Source: JBBDWK01 sp040902885 (GTDB lineage Bacteria; Acidobacteriota; Terriglobia; Bryobacterales; Bryobacteraceae). Taken from it: a stretch of DNA of 49,841 nt. Position numbers and translations under genes: made by a program. Location of the stretch: the NCBI GenBank assembly GCA_040902885.1, contig JBBDWK010000007.1, positions 1-49,841 of the forward strand, in the 5' to 3' direction. This document shows, in pieces, positions 6,687 through 14,551 of the stretch (within the stretch, counting starts at the first letter, position 1; every line of letters starts with the position of its first letter). Below the pieces are notes generated by a model. That model worked only from the letters and a program-made list of their open reading frames with translations. It did not search any database and had not been told where the DNA came from.

Positions 6687-8171
6687 ATGGCGATCCTCAT
6701 CTCTCGTGCCCCAGTTTTTATACGTCGCCTGTGGTTTACGCGGCTCTTTGCGCCCCTGCTTCTGGCCTTGCTCGCGCCCTCCACGCCCGTCTGGGCTTCG
6801 GCGTTCTCCATTTCGGAACTGGGAGCGCGCGCGGCCGGCATGGGCACGGCTTTCACATCCGTAGCCGATGACGGATCTGCGATCTTTTACAACCCGGCCG
6901 GGATCGCCTTCCAGAATCAAACGCTGCTCGAGATGGACAACCTCGTGGTGGTTGGCCTGTTCCGGTTCGTGCCATCCAGTACTCCGGCCGGCACCGTGGT
7001 TCCGGAAAAGGGTTACCACGGATCGGTCAAGCCGAAATTCATTCCCGTAGCCAGCCTGTATGCGGTCAAGCCGATCTCGCCCAAGTGGACCTTCGGCTTC
7101 GGCGCTTATACGCCGTTCGGGCTCGCCGCGAACTTTACCAACTTCAACGATGGCGACCCCAAAGAGGGCAAGTATGTGGGACGGTTCGCCGGAACCAGGG
7201 CGAAGCTGGAATCTTACTGGATACAGCCCACGCTGGCCTATCGTGTCACTCCGAACAGCAGCATTGCGCTCGGCATTGCCATAGTGCATACCCATCTCTT
7301 CATTGAGCAGAGCATCCTCAACCCGCTCGACGATGGTTTGGATTTCGGCCGCGAAGCCGCGGAGGACGTCTTCCCCGGAGTGGACAAGGAACTGGCAGCC
7401 CGCTCGATCGCCCGCCTGCTCCCCGAAGGCCGCTCCCGGATCGCCGGCACGGCGACCAGCCCGGGCTTCACCGCGGGCTACCTGTACAAGCATCCGGGCA
7501 CGAAAACCAACTTCGGCTTCATGTTCCGCAGCGCCGTCACCAACCATCTGAAGGGCAAAGCCTCCTTCGCTTTCGGCAATGACTTTGCGCTGAAGCAGTT
7601 CGTGGGCGAGGATCTGCTTCCGAAAGCCTTTCCCACCCAGGACATCACAGGGTCGTTCACCACGCCTGCCACCTACGCTTTCGGCGTGTCCAATTCCGCC
7701 TTCTGGAACAGCACCTTTTCCTTTGATTTTCGCGTTCAGGATTACCGCCGCTTCAGCAGCGTTCCCCTCAATTTCAGCCGGACGGAGGAACTCGACCCGG
7801 ATGTGCGGACGCCCGCGGAGCGAAGGCTGATCTTCGACTTCCGGAACTCCTTCCACGTGGCCGCGGGCCTGGAAAAGAACCTGAATCCGAAAACGGTCCT
7901 ACGCACGGGTTATCTTTTCGACTATTCGCCGGTGGTGGATAAGAGCGTCGGTCCGCTGTTCCCCGATAGCAACCGCCACAGTTTCACGGTCGGAGCCACG
8001 CGGCGCCACGGCAATATGGAGTTCACGCTCTTCTATGAGGCGATGCAGTTCGTCAACCGGACTACCAATGTGCCCGGCAACGCGAACCAGTTTACTAACG
8101 GAGAGTACCGGAATTTCGCTCATCTCGCGGGAGCGGGATTACGAATCTATATCGGCGAGCCCTCCAGGTGA
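6687..8171 (+). CDS. OmpP1/FadL-family outer-membrane protein
   Basis: An outer-membrane beta-barrel of the long-chain-fatty-acid/aromatic-hydrocarbon channel family. A signal peptide covers about residues 1-37, ending near 'PVWASA'. The mature protein starts with the family's hallmark region, 'FSISELGARAAGMGTAFTSVADDGSAIFYNPAGIAF', where the N-terminal segment plugs the barrel and 'YNPAG' is highly conserved. The rest is alternating strands ending in 'FAHLAGAGLRIYIGEPSR'. At 494 residues it is slightly longer than E. coli FadL. It leads a same-direction run of five genes up to 12442. The next gene overlaps its stop or starts 5 bases after it. The substrate is unknown; hydrophobic small molecules are expected. 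Confidence 0.85.
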   Translation: MAILISRAPVFIRRLWFTRLFAPLLLALLAPSTPVWASAFSISELGARAAGMGTAFTSVADDGSAIFYNPAGIAFQNQTLLEMDNLVVVGLFRFVPSSTPAGTVVPEKGYHGSVKPKFIPVASLYAVKPISPKWTFGFGAYTPFGLAANFTNFNDGDPKEGKYVGRFAGTRAKLESYWIQPTLAYRVTPNSSIALGIAIVHTHLFIEQSILNPLDDGLDFGREAAEDVFPGVDKELAARSIARLLPEGRSRIAGTATSPGFTAGYLYKHPGTKTNFGFMFRSAVTNHLKGKASFAFGNDFALKQFVGEDLLPKAFPTQDITGSFTTPATYAFGVSNSAFWNSTFSFDFRVQDYRRFSSVPLNFSRTEELDPDVRTPAERRLIFDFRNSFHVAAGLEKNLNPKTVLRTGYLFDYSPVVDKSVGPLFPDSNRHSFTVGATRRHGNMEFTLFYEAMQFVNRTTNVPGNANQFTNGEYRNFAHLAGAGLRIYIGEPSR

Positions 8172-8176
8172 CTCAC

Positions 8177-9469
8177 ATGCGAACTGAATTGGCGGCAGCC
8201 GCACTCCTGTGGATCCAGCTAGCGCCGATCGCGCAGGCTCAGACTACTCCCCGGCTGGACACAACCACCTTCGTCGTCGTGGGCGAGGGACTGGCCGCGG
8301 GGATGGCCAACTACGGATTGAGCGAGGTTGTTCAGGATAAGAGTTTTCCGGCGCAGATGGCGCGCCAGATGAAGACCGCTTTCCCCCAGCCCTTGATCCA
8401 AGGCCCTGGAATCGGTGATTTGCTGGGCTACAAACCGCTTCCGGTGCGGATGCCTCATTATCCCCAGACCACCGTGCGCGTGTTTCCCCAGAGGACCGAT
8501 GGAGAGCCGGAAGCGCCTTCCCTATTCGTGTTGAACCTCTCGGTGCCCGGCATGAAGCTGGCCGACAGTCTTCACCTCCGCCCGGTCCCGCCTCTGATTC
8601 AAGACAACAACCGGCAGCAGACGGTCATCAACATGATCCTCGGCTTCCCCGCCCTGATCCTGAATCGGGACGTTCCTCTGTGGTCTCAGGTGGAGTACGC
8701 GGAAGCCATGAACCCTACTTTCGCCTTAGTCGCTCTCGGCTATCACGAGGCACTCGAGGCGGCCGTGGGAGGGGACCCGTCCAAAATGCCCAATCCGGCC
8801 GAATTCCGCGCCAATTACTCCACCATCCTCAAACGTCTGCGCGCGCTGAATGCGGAGGTCCTGGCGACCACCATTCCGGACCCCATGGATACGGCTTACT
8901 TCACGCAGCCCGTGCCCGCCGCCGGGCTGCTCCAGACGCCGCCCTTCGTGGTTCTGCTCGGCTACAACCTCAAGGTGGAGGACTACATCACCCGTAACGG
9001 CCTTTCAACCATCGGAAACCAGTTGTTGCGGCGAAAGATCGAGCCTCTTCCGCCCGGATCGGTAATGACCGCGGCTGTGGCGGCTGAGATCCGCAGCCGG
9101 GTGCGTGCCCTGAACACGGCCATCACCGAGGCCGCGCGGGAGAGTGGAGCGCAAGTCTTCGATCTGCACGCCCTGTTCGCCGGCATCCGAGCGGCTGGAG
9201 CGAACGCGGGGTCGAGGAGGATCGGCGCGAATTACCTGGGAGGCTTCTATTCGCTCGACGGATTCTACCCGGGCGCGACCGGGCACGCGCTGATCGCCAA
9301 TGAAATCCTCACGTTTTTGAACCGGACTTATGAGCAGTCGTTCCCGCTTCTCAATATAAGCGCCATCGCCGCCGAGGACCCGACCGTCGAAGCCAGGCCT
9401 GCCGGCGGGCCTTTATTTCAAGCTCTGGAGTTCGGTATCAGCGAACCGGCCGAGGGAGTGTCGCAGTGA
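8177..9469 (+). CDS. Secreted SGNH-fold protein with degenerate active site
   Basis: I chose ATG 8177 because AGGTGA lies 5 bases before it; a GTG at 8168 overlapping the previous stop is the alternative. A signal peptide ends near 'AQAQ'. The blocks of SGNH/GDSL hydrolases can be followed but the catalytic residues are changed. Block I reads 'FVVVGEGLAAG' where GDSL is expected (Ser to Gly). Block III reads 'ALVALGYHEAL' in place of G-x-N-D. Block V reads 'DGFYPGATGHALIANEIL' where D-x-x-H is expected (His to Tyr). The fold therefore looks intact while the Ser/Asn/His set is lost, indicating a binding or structural protein. Related hydrolases are often encoded beside FadL-type proteins, as here. 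Its stop overlaps the next start by 4 bases. Confidence 0.65.
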   Translation: MRTELAAAALLWIQLAPIAQAQTTPRLDTTTFVVVGEGLAAGMANYGLSEVVQDKSFPAQMARQMKTAFPQPLIQGPGIGDLLGYKPLPVRMPHYPQTTVRVFPQRTDGEPEAPSLFVLNLSVPGMKLADSLHLRPVPPLIQDNNRQQTVINMILGFPALILNRDVPLWSQVEYAEAMNPTFALVALGYHEALEAAVGGDPSKMPNPAEFRANYSTILKRLRALNAEVLATTIPDPMDTAYFTQPVPAAGLLQTPPFVVLLGYNLKVEDYITRNGLSTIGNQLLRRKIEPLPPGSVMTAAVAAEIRSRVRALNTAITEAARESGAQVFDLHALFAGIRAAGANAGSRRIGANYLGGFYSLDGFYPGATGHALIANEILTFLNRTYEQSFPLLNISAIAAEDPTVEARPAGGPLFQALEFGISEPAEGVSQ

Positions 9470-11394
9470 AACGTTATCTGCCGATTTTGCTGTTCTCATT
9501 CTTGCTGCCGTCCGGCGTCCGGGCCGAGGACCCAATTCTGATCTTCGAGCGTCTGCCCGAGCCTCTGAGGTTACCCCCAGGACTAGTGCAAACTCTTCCC
9601 CTGAACAAGACCGCCAGCTTCTTCGGGGATTCGCTTCGCGCGGTGGATTGCGCGAACGACGATGACGTAACCTTCGGCATCTGCGGCAACCAGCTTTTCG
9701 GCGGGCTGACGATGACCAGCAGTCACCTGAACGGGTCCATTCAGATCCGCTTCTATCCGCCGGTCAGGAACATCGCGCACTTTGAAGTGATTCATAGCGT
9801 GCTGCAGGGCGACGACTCTACGCTCGTGGCGCCGCATGGATACGAACTGCCGGTCCTGTTCAACCAGATCAGCGATGTGCCCGGCCTGCTCTCCGAGGGG
9901 GATCTGGATCTGACCACGGGCGGCGTTCACAATATCCGGTACCGCGTGAACTTTCTCAATTCGGCCCTGCTGGCCCTGGCCGGCGTGAACCCCAAGCTCG
10001 AGCGGCCGGTCATACAGTTCCCCGGCGCGCGCGGGCACGCCTGGGCTAAATTCGAGCAGCGGGCCGACGGCCTGCTGGATTTCACCTTCCAGGGAAACAC
10101 CTTCCTGCCGCTCGGCAAGGATGTGCAGGGCGATCCCGTGCGCTTCCCGCTTCCCTTCTGCGGTCCTGGCATCCGCTGCGCCAGCGTTCTCGCCAGGGGC
10201 ACCAGCCTTCACCCCCACCTCACGCTCAGCACCAAGGCGCCCGAAGGTCCCGGTTGCGGCATCAACTGCCCGGACATCCCCTTCAACACCATCCAGGAAT
10301 TCACGATTTTTACGCACAGCACCAGCTTCGGAGACGATTTTCAAATCGACGTTCCCCAGCTTGGCGGCCCCGGCCCCGGCCGGAGTCACATCCAGGGCCG
10401 GCTCCAGATCCAGTTCGGTCCCCGCACGGGCGATACGGTGCCCTTCGTGATCACGAGCCTGGTCCCGGAAGCGCTGCTGGCCAATCCGCCCACCAGCCCG
10501 ATCCTGGGACGAGGTCCCCTTCCCGGTTTGCTCGGACAGGTGGAATTCCTGCGCTTTCCCAACCAGACCTACCGGCTGGAAAAGGTTGTCTTCGTGGACG
10601 AGCCATACAACTTCAATCACGGCATGATCGACCTTCGTACCGGGCGCGTGATTGGAGAGATGGTCTATCCCAGTTTCTACGGGCAGAGCCTCGCGGACGC
10701 CCTCTTCGAGCAGAACGACGGGCGCATCTCCAAAGATCCGTTCTACATGGTTGCCCGGAACCTGGGACCCGACAGCAGGACCTACGCCTTATTCGAGAAA
10801 GGCGCCAACGGTCAGACCGTGTTCCGGCTCAGCGCCGAGCATGTTCGCTCGTTCGCTACCTACCGTTTCCCGTCGCCCGACCACATCAAGGCCAACAGCT
10901 ATATCGGCGGTCCAAACGCCACGCTTGACCTATTCCTGCGGCTCCAGGCGATGCGCCCCGCGGACACGGAAACGCCCCGCGCCGTGCTAGCGGGCGGGCG
11001 GGCGAACGTGACCTCGTCCCTGGGCGAGAGCTTTTCGTATTCCTATTCGATCGCTTGCGATCCAACCAGCGCCGCGAGCTCGTTCGAGTACACCAACAGC
11101 AGCGCAGGCAGCACGGGGGGTACGTTTCGCATGACCCGGCTTGCCGCGGTAAACTGCATCAACTCGCGCAATTCCCGGCTGCCTCCGGGCGACTACGATA
11201 CGGTCACTTTCAGCGGGTTCGGCACGTGGAGCAAGGACGACCCGGACGCTACTCCCCGACTCGCCACGGTTCAGATCTCCACCGCCGCGGACGCGCCTTA
11301 CGTGGGGATTCTGGTCTATCAGAACCCGGATGCGCAATCCAACGTGATTCTTTCGAGCGCAAACACGAAGCCGGCGGAGAAGCCGCTCCCCTGA
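9466..11394 (+). CDS. Large secreted protein of unknown function, 642 aa
   Basis: I do not recognise the family. It starts with GTG at 9466, overlapping the preceding stop (GTGA). A clear signal peptide is present ('RYLPILLFSFLLPSGVRAED', cleavage near residue 20). The mature part is rich in beta-strand-like segments and Gly/Pro/Asn. It has paired Cys that could form disulfides in the envelope ('CANDDDVTFGIC', 'FCGPGIRC', 'GCGINC', and a C-terminal pair 'IACDPTS...VNCINS'). Residues about 215-310 contain 'FPLPFCGPGIRCASVLARG'. The C-terminus is a short polar tail. Its position directly after the FadL and SGNH-like genes suggests the three products work together at the outer membrane or outside the cell. 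Confidence 0.7.
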   Translation: MKRYLPILLFSFLLPSGVRAEDPILIFERLPEPLRLPPGLVQTLPLNKTASFFGDSLRAVDCANDDDVTFGICGNQLFGGLTMTSSHLNGSIQIRFYPPVRNIAHFEVIHSVLQGDDSTLVAPHGYELPVLFNQISDVPGLLSEGDLDLTTGGVHNIRYRVNFLNSALLALAGVNPKLERPVIQFPGARGHAWAKFEQRADGLLDFTFQGNTFLPLGKDVQGDPVRFPLPFCGPGIRCASVLARGTSLHPHLTLSTKAPEGPGCGINCPDIPFNTIQEFTIFTHSTSFGDDFQIDVPQLGGPGPGRSHIQGRLQIQFGPRTGDTVPFVITSLVPEALLANPPTSPILGRGPLPGLLGQVEFLRFPNQTYRLEKVVFVDEPYNFNHGMIDLRTGRVIGEMVYPSFYGQSLADALFEQNDGRISKDPFYMVARNLGPDSRTYALFEKGANGQTVFRLSAEHVRSFATYRFPSPDHIKANSYIGGPNATLDLFLRLQAMRPADTETPRAVLAGGRANVTSSLGESFSYSYSIACDPTSAASSFEYTNSSAGSTGGTFRMTRLAAVNCINSRNSRLPPGDYDTVTFSGFGTWSKDDPDATPRLATVQISTAADAPYVGILVYQNPDAQSNVILSSANTKPAEKPLP

Positions 11395-11413
11395 AGAAGA
11401 GAGGAGGCCATCG

Positions 11414-11818
11414 ATGGCAAACGAGACAAAGACGATCCGGCAGACGGCCTTTATCCCCGGAGCCAAGCCCGTCCAGGTCTACGATTGCATGGTCAATGCA
11501 AAGAAGCACGCGGAATTCACCGGCTCGGACGCGACATCGGAAAACAAGGTTGGCGGGAAAATGACCGCTTGGGGCGGGTATATCTCGGGCACCTGGCTCG
11601 ATCTCGACCGGAGCAAGCGGATTGTTCAGGAGTGGGAAACCTCCGAGTGGCCCGAAGGCTACGCGCCTTCCAGGCTTGAGTTCACGTTCACCGAAAAGGA
11701 CGGAGGAACGGAGATTGTAATGGAGCAGTCCGAAGTTCCGGCCTCCCAGGCGGAATCTTACCGTCAGGGGTGGATCGATTACTATTGGACTCCGTTGCAG
11801 GAATATTTCAGCAAGTGA
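11414..11818 (+). CDS. SRPBCC (AHSA1-like) domain protein
   Basis: A 134-residue single-domain protein of the START/SRPBCC superfamily, closest in pattern to Aha1-C-terminal-like (AHSA1) proteins: a helix-grip fold with a hydrophobic cavity. Typical blocks are 'AFIPGAKPVQVYDCMVNAKKHAEFTG', 'GGKMTAWGGYISGTWLDLD', 'IVQEWETSEWPEGYAPSRLEFTFTEKDGGTEIVMEQSEVP' and the closing helix 'YRQGWIDYYWTPLQEYF'. No signal peptide, so it is cytoplasmic, unlike the other members of this gene run. A strong ribosome site (GAGGAGG) stands before the ATG. Only 19 bases separate it from the preceding gene. The ligand is unknown. Confidence 0.85.
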   Translation: MANETKTIRQTAFIPGAKPVQVYDCMVNAKKHAEFTGSDATSENKVGGKMTAWGGYISGTWLDLDRSKRIVQEWETSEWPEGYAPSRLEFTFTEKDGGTEIVMEQSEVPASQAESYRQGWIDYYWTPLQEYFSK

Positions 11819-11887
11819 TCAGTCAGTGCGGCGGCAAGCTTCGACAGCCGACCGGTAAATTCAAACACCTTCGAAGGAGCAAAGCGA

Positions 11888-12442
11888 ATGCAGAAACGAC
11901 GAAAAATGCTGGCCACACTGTTAGGCGGCTTGGGTCTTAGTAAGGCGGCATCGGCAGCCAGCGCGGACAACGCCGGCCCGAAGAACGCATGGGCACCGGG
12001 CCTTCTGTTCATCCAGCAGGACAACGTATTGAGTTTTCCTCCCACGGGCGACGGAGTGCGCGTCGGCACGGCCACCGGCCGGCTCGCCGGAAGCACCATC
12101 ACCAACTTTCAATTCCTGCCGGTACCTCCGCCGGAATTTCAAGCCGACGACCTCGTGGTCATCACCGACTCCGAAGGCGATCAGATCCTGTTCCGCGCGC
12201 GGGTGACCGGCCGCTTCCTCGCGCCTTTCGGCGAAGCCAGTCTGCCCAACGGCAACGTGTTCGGACTCGGCGGGCCGTTCAGCGGCACCTACGAGGTGAC
12301 TAAGGCCACCGGCAAGTACGGCTATCTGGTGGGGCGGAAGTTTCCGTGCAAGGGGATCGGGTCGAATCCGGCCAAGGGCAACTTCCTGGGCACGGTCTAC
12401 GTGGAAGTTTACCTCGACCGTTTCGACGACCGGCCCATCTAA
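11888..12442 (+). CDS. Small secreted beta-rich protein, 184 aa
   Basis: Family not firmly recognised. The N-terminus 'KRRKMLATLLGGLGLSKAASAASA' is a signal peptide that could be Tat-type. The mature part is probably a beta-barrel or sandwich: repeated patterns such as 'GTATGRLAGSTITNFQF', 'DQILFRARVTGRF' and 'GTYEVTKATGKYGYLVGRKFPC', ending in 'NFLGTVYVEVYLDRF'. This outline recalls allene-oxide-cyclase-like or dirigent-like barrels, but I cannot prove it. An AAGGAG ribosome site precedes the ATG. It is the last gene of the run beginning with the FadL-type gene and converges with the PLP-enzyme gene, leaving 11 bases between the two stops. Confidence 0.6.
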   Translation: MQKRRKMLATLLGGLGLSKAASAASADNAGPKNAWAPGLLFIQQDNVLSFPPTGDGVRVGTATGRLAGSTITNFQFLPVPPPEFQADDLVVITDSEGDQILFRARVTGRFLAPFGEASLPNGNVFGLGGPFSGTYEVTKATGKYGYLVGRKFPCKGIGSNPAKGNFLGTVYVEVYLDRFDDRPI

Positions 12443-12453
12443 GTTTTTCTTGC

Positions 12454-13710
12454 CTAGTTCCCGTCAATGGCGTCGATGGCGCGCTCGAAGTCGGCCAGGA
12501 GGTCGCGCCAGTCCTCGATGCCCACCGAGACGCGGACCAGACCCTGGGTTACACCAGCCTCCTCCAGTTCCTGTCCGGAGAAACTGGAGTGGGTCGTGGT
12601 TCTGGGATGGCACACCAGGCTTTCCACGCCGCCCAGGGAGACCGCATTCCGGGCGATCTTCACATTGCGCAGGAACTCGAATGCAGCGGGCTTGCCGCCC
12701 TCGAACTCCATGGAAAAGATTCCGCCCGGAAAGTCGACCTGCGCGAGCCGGATGCGAATCTGCTCGGTATCCTCGAACAGCGTGGGGTAGAAGACCTTGC
12801 GGATATGGCGATGCCCCGCCAGTCGCTCCGCCAGCCGTTGCGCATTTTTGCTCTGGCGATTCATGCGGAGGCTCACGGTAGGAAGCCGGCCGTCGAGCAT
12901 CCAGCACTCGTCGGGCTGCAAAATGTTGCCAAACATGCCGCGGCGGCTGCGGAGCTTGCGGATCAGCGAGGCGTCGGCGGCGAGCGCGACGCCGGCCACC
13001 ATGTCGCTGAAGCCGGAAAGATACTTGGTCGCGGAATAGAGCACCAGATCGGCGCCCAGGCTCAGAGGGTGCTGGAACGTGGGACCGAGGAACGTGTTAT
13101 CCACCATCACCAGAGGCCTGTTGGGGTGCTTCGCCGCAGTCTGGACTGCGTGATGGATGTCGGTCATGATCAGGGTCGGATTGGCCGGGGTTTCCACCAG
13201 CACAATGCTCGGATTGTGGGCCGTCTTCAGCGTCTCTTCTATGGCTTCGGCGTTACCCGCGGGAACGGGCACTGCGTGGACACCGAAGGGCTCCATGAAC
13301 TCGTGCAGCAGGTGAAACGTGCCTCCGTAGAGCGGGCTGGTATAGACGATGCTGGAGCCGGGACGGGCGAACGCGAGAAACGCCGTCATGATGGCCGCCA
13401 TGCCGGAGTTGAATATTGCCGCCTCCGCGGCGCCGGCCTCGAGCGGAACGATCTGGTCCTCCAGAATTTCGGCGTTGGGGTGGCTGAATCGGGAGTAGAT
13501 AAGATCGATCTGCTCGTCTTCCTCGGGCTGCGCGCGCCCGGCCATCACGTCGAACGCCCGCTCGGCCGCCTCCGGGCTGGAGAAGACGTAGGTCGAGCTT
13601 CGAAATACCGCGGGCCGCGCGGAGCCGACGGAAAGGCTGGGGTCGAATCCGCGGGTGAGGACAGCGGTACCCGGCCGGATCGGGCCCGCGGAATCTTTGG
13701 GGTGTGACAT
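12454..13710 (-). CDS. Cys/Met-metabolism PLP-dependent enzyme
   Basis: Fold-type I PLP enzyme of the cystathionine gamma-synthase / methionine gamma-lyase family. These enzymes do gamma- or beta-replacement and elimination on homoserine esters, cystathionine, methionine or cysteine. Visible family marks: 'YSRFSHPNAEILEDQIVPLEAG' near residues 73-94, 'FNSGMAAI' (phosphate-binding region), 'VMVDNTFLGP' (the Asp that contacts the pyridine nitrogen), and 'LVLYSATKYLSGFSDM' with the Schiff-base Lys near residue 229. The C-terminal domain has 'SLGGVESLVCHPRTTTHS' and ends in 'GLVRVSVGIEDWRDLLADFERAI'. At 418 residues it is near the family length. Which reaction it prefers is not visible. It is divergent from the creatininase gene, with only 29 bases between starts; AAAGAGGG serves as its ribosome site. 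Confidence 0.88.
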   Translation of the reverse strand: MSHPKDSAGPIRPGTAVLTRGFDPSLSVGSARPAVFRSSTYVFSSPEAAERAFDVMAGRAQPEEDEQIDLIYSRFSHPNAEILEDQIVPLEAGAAEAAIFNSGMAAIMTAFLAFARPGSSIVYTSPLYGGTFHLLHEFMEPFGVHAVPVPAGNAEAIEETLKTAHNPSIVLVETPANPTLIMTDIHHAVQTAAKHPNRPLVMVDNTFLGPTFQHPLSLGADLVLYSATKYLSGFSDMVAGVALAADASLIRKLRSRRGMFGNILQPDECWMLDGRLPTVSLRMNRQSKNAQRLAERLAGHRHIRKVFYPTLFEDTEQIRIRLAQVDFPGGIFSMEFEGGKPAAFEFLRNVKIARNAVSLGGVESLVCHPRTTTHSSFSGQELEEAGVTQGLVRVSVGIEDWRDLLADFERAIDAIDGN

Positions 13711-13739
13711 AATACCCTCTTTTCCGAGTCTACCGCCCT

Positions 13740-14540
13740 ATGCCTTCTAAATACCGTTACGAAGAGTTCACTTGGCCCGAAATTCGCGAGGCAGTCGCGC
13801 AGAATCGCGTGGCCGTGCTGCCGGTAGGCACCGTGGAACAGCACGGTCCGCACCTTCCTCTTTCCACCGACGTGGTTACGGCTACGGAAATTTCCCGTCT
13901 GGCGGTGGAGCGCGTTACCTCCGAGGCGATGCTGATGCCGAGCGTCTATTACTCCTTCAACGTGCATCACCTCGACTTCCCGGGCACGATTCATGTGGAA
14001 GGCGAAACGGTGATCAACTACGTCACGGACATTGGCAAGAGTCTCGCGCACCATGGATTCCGCAAAATTCTGCTGGTCAACGGGCATGGCAGCAACGTTC
14101 CGTTTCTGGACATCGCCGCACGAAACATCACCAATCGGACGGAGGCGATCTGTGCCATGGTTCCCTGGTGGAATCTTGTGCCAAAGCCGCTGCTGAAAGA
14201 GTTGCGGGAGTCCGAATTCCCAGGCGGCATGGCGCATGGCTGCGAGCTCGAGACTTCGGTGCTGCTCTATCTGCGGGGCGACCTGGTGCAGTTCGAAAAG
14301 GCCGAGCGCGACATCAGCTTCCAGCCGACCGAGTATTTCTACTGGGACTTGCAGGCCTCCTCGCCCGTGTTCTTCCAGGAATGGTTCAGCCGCTACTCGC
14401 GCACGGGCACGGTGGGCGACCCTACCAAGGCCACGCGCGAAAAGGGCCAACTATTCGTGGAGGCGGCGGTGGAGAACATGGTGAAGCTGCTGAAAGAGTT
14501 CAGGGCCCGTGAGATCCAGCCCCGCGTGGATCATCACTGA
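13740..14540 (+). CDS. Creatininase-family amidohydrolase
   Basis: A metal-dependent hydrolase of the creatininase fold, acting on amide bonds of small cyclic or formamide-type compounds. The metal-binding signature is complete: 'VLPVGTVEQHGPHLPLSTDV' gives Glu33, His35 and Asp44. 'NGHGSNVPFLDIAARNI' follows in the middle, and 'AHGCELETSVLLYL' supplies the later Glu. At 266 residues it is standard for the family. The family also includes enzymes of riboflavin/F420 and mycofactocin pathways, so true creatininase activity is not implied; no partner of those pathways is nearby. No good ribosome site precedes the ATG, and the 29-base gap to the divergent PLP gene is too short for two separate promoters. 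Confidence 0.85.
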   Translation: MPSKYRYEEFTWPEIREAVAQNRVAVLPVGTVEQHGPHLPLSTDVVTATEISRLAVERVTSEAMLMPSVYYSFNVHHLDFPGTIHVEGETVINYVTDIGKSLAHHGFRKILLVNGHGSNVPFLDIAARNITNRTEAICAMVPWWNLVPKPLLKELRESEFPGGMAHGCELETSVLLYLRGDLVQFEKAERDISFQPTEYFYWDLQASSPVFFQEWFSRYSRTGTVGDPTKATREKGQLFVEAAVENMVKLLKEFRAREIQPRVDHH

Positions 14541-14551
14541 GCGCCAGCCTC

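Noticed and set aside
6609..7856. 415-codon minus-strand frame over the FadL-type gene
   Set aside because: Shadow of the FadL gene; no motif and no ribosome site.
12346..13707. 453-codon plus-strand frame over the PLP-enzyme gene
   Set aside because: Its sequence is low-complexity antisense text, while the minus strand has a complete Cys/Met-metabolism enzyme with the PLP lysine.
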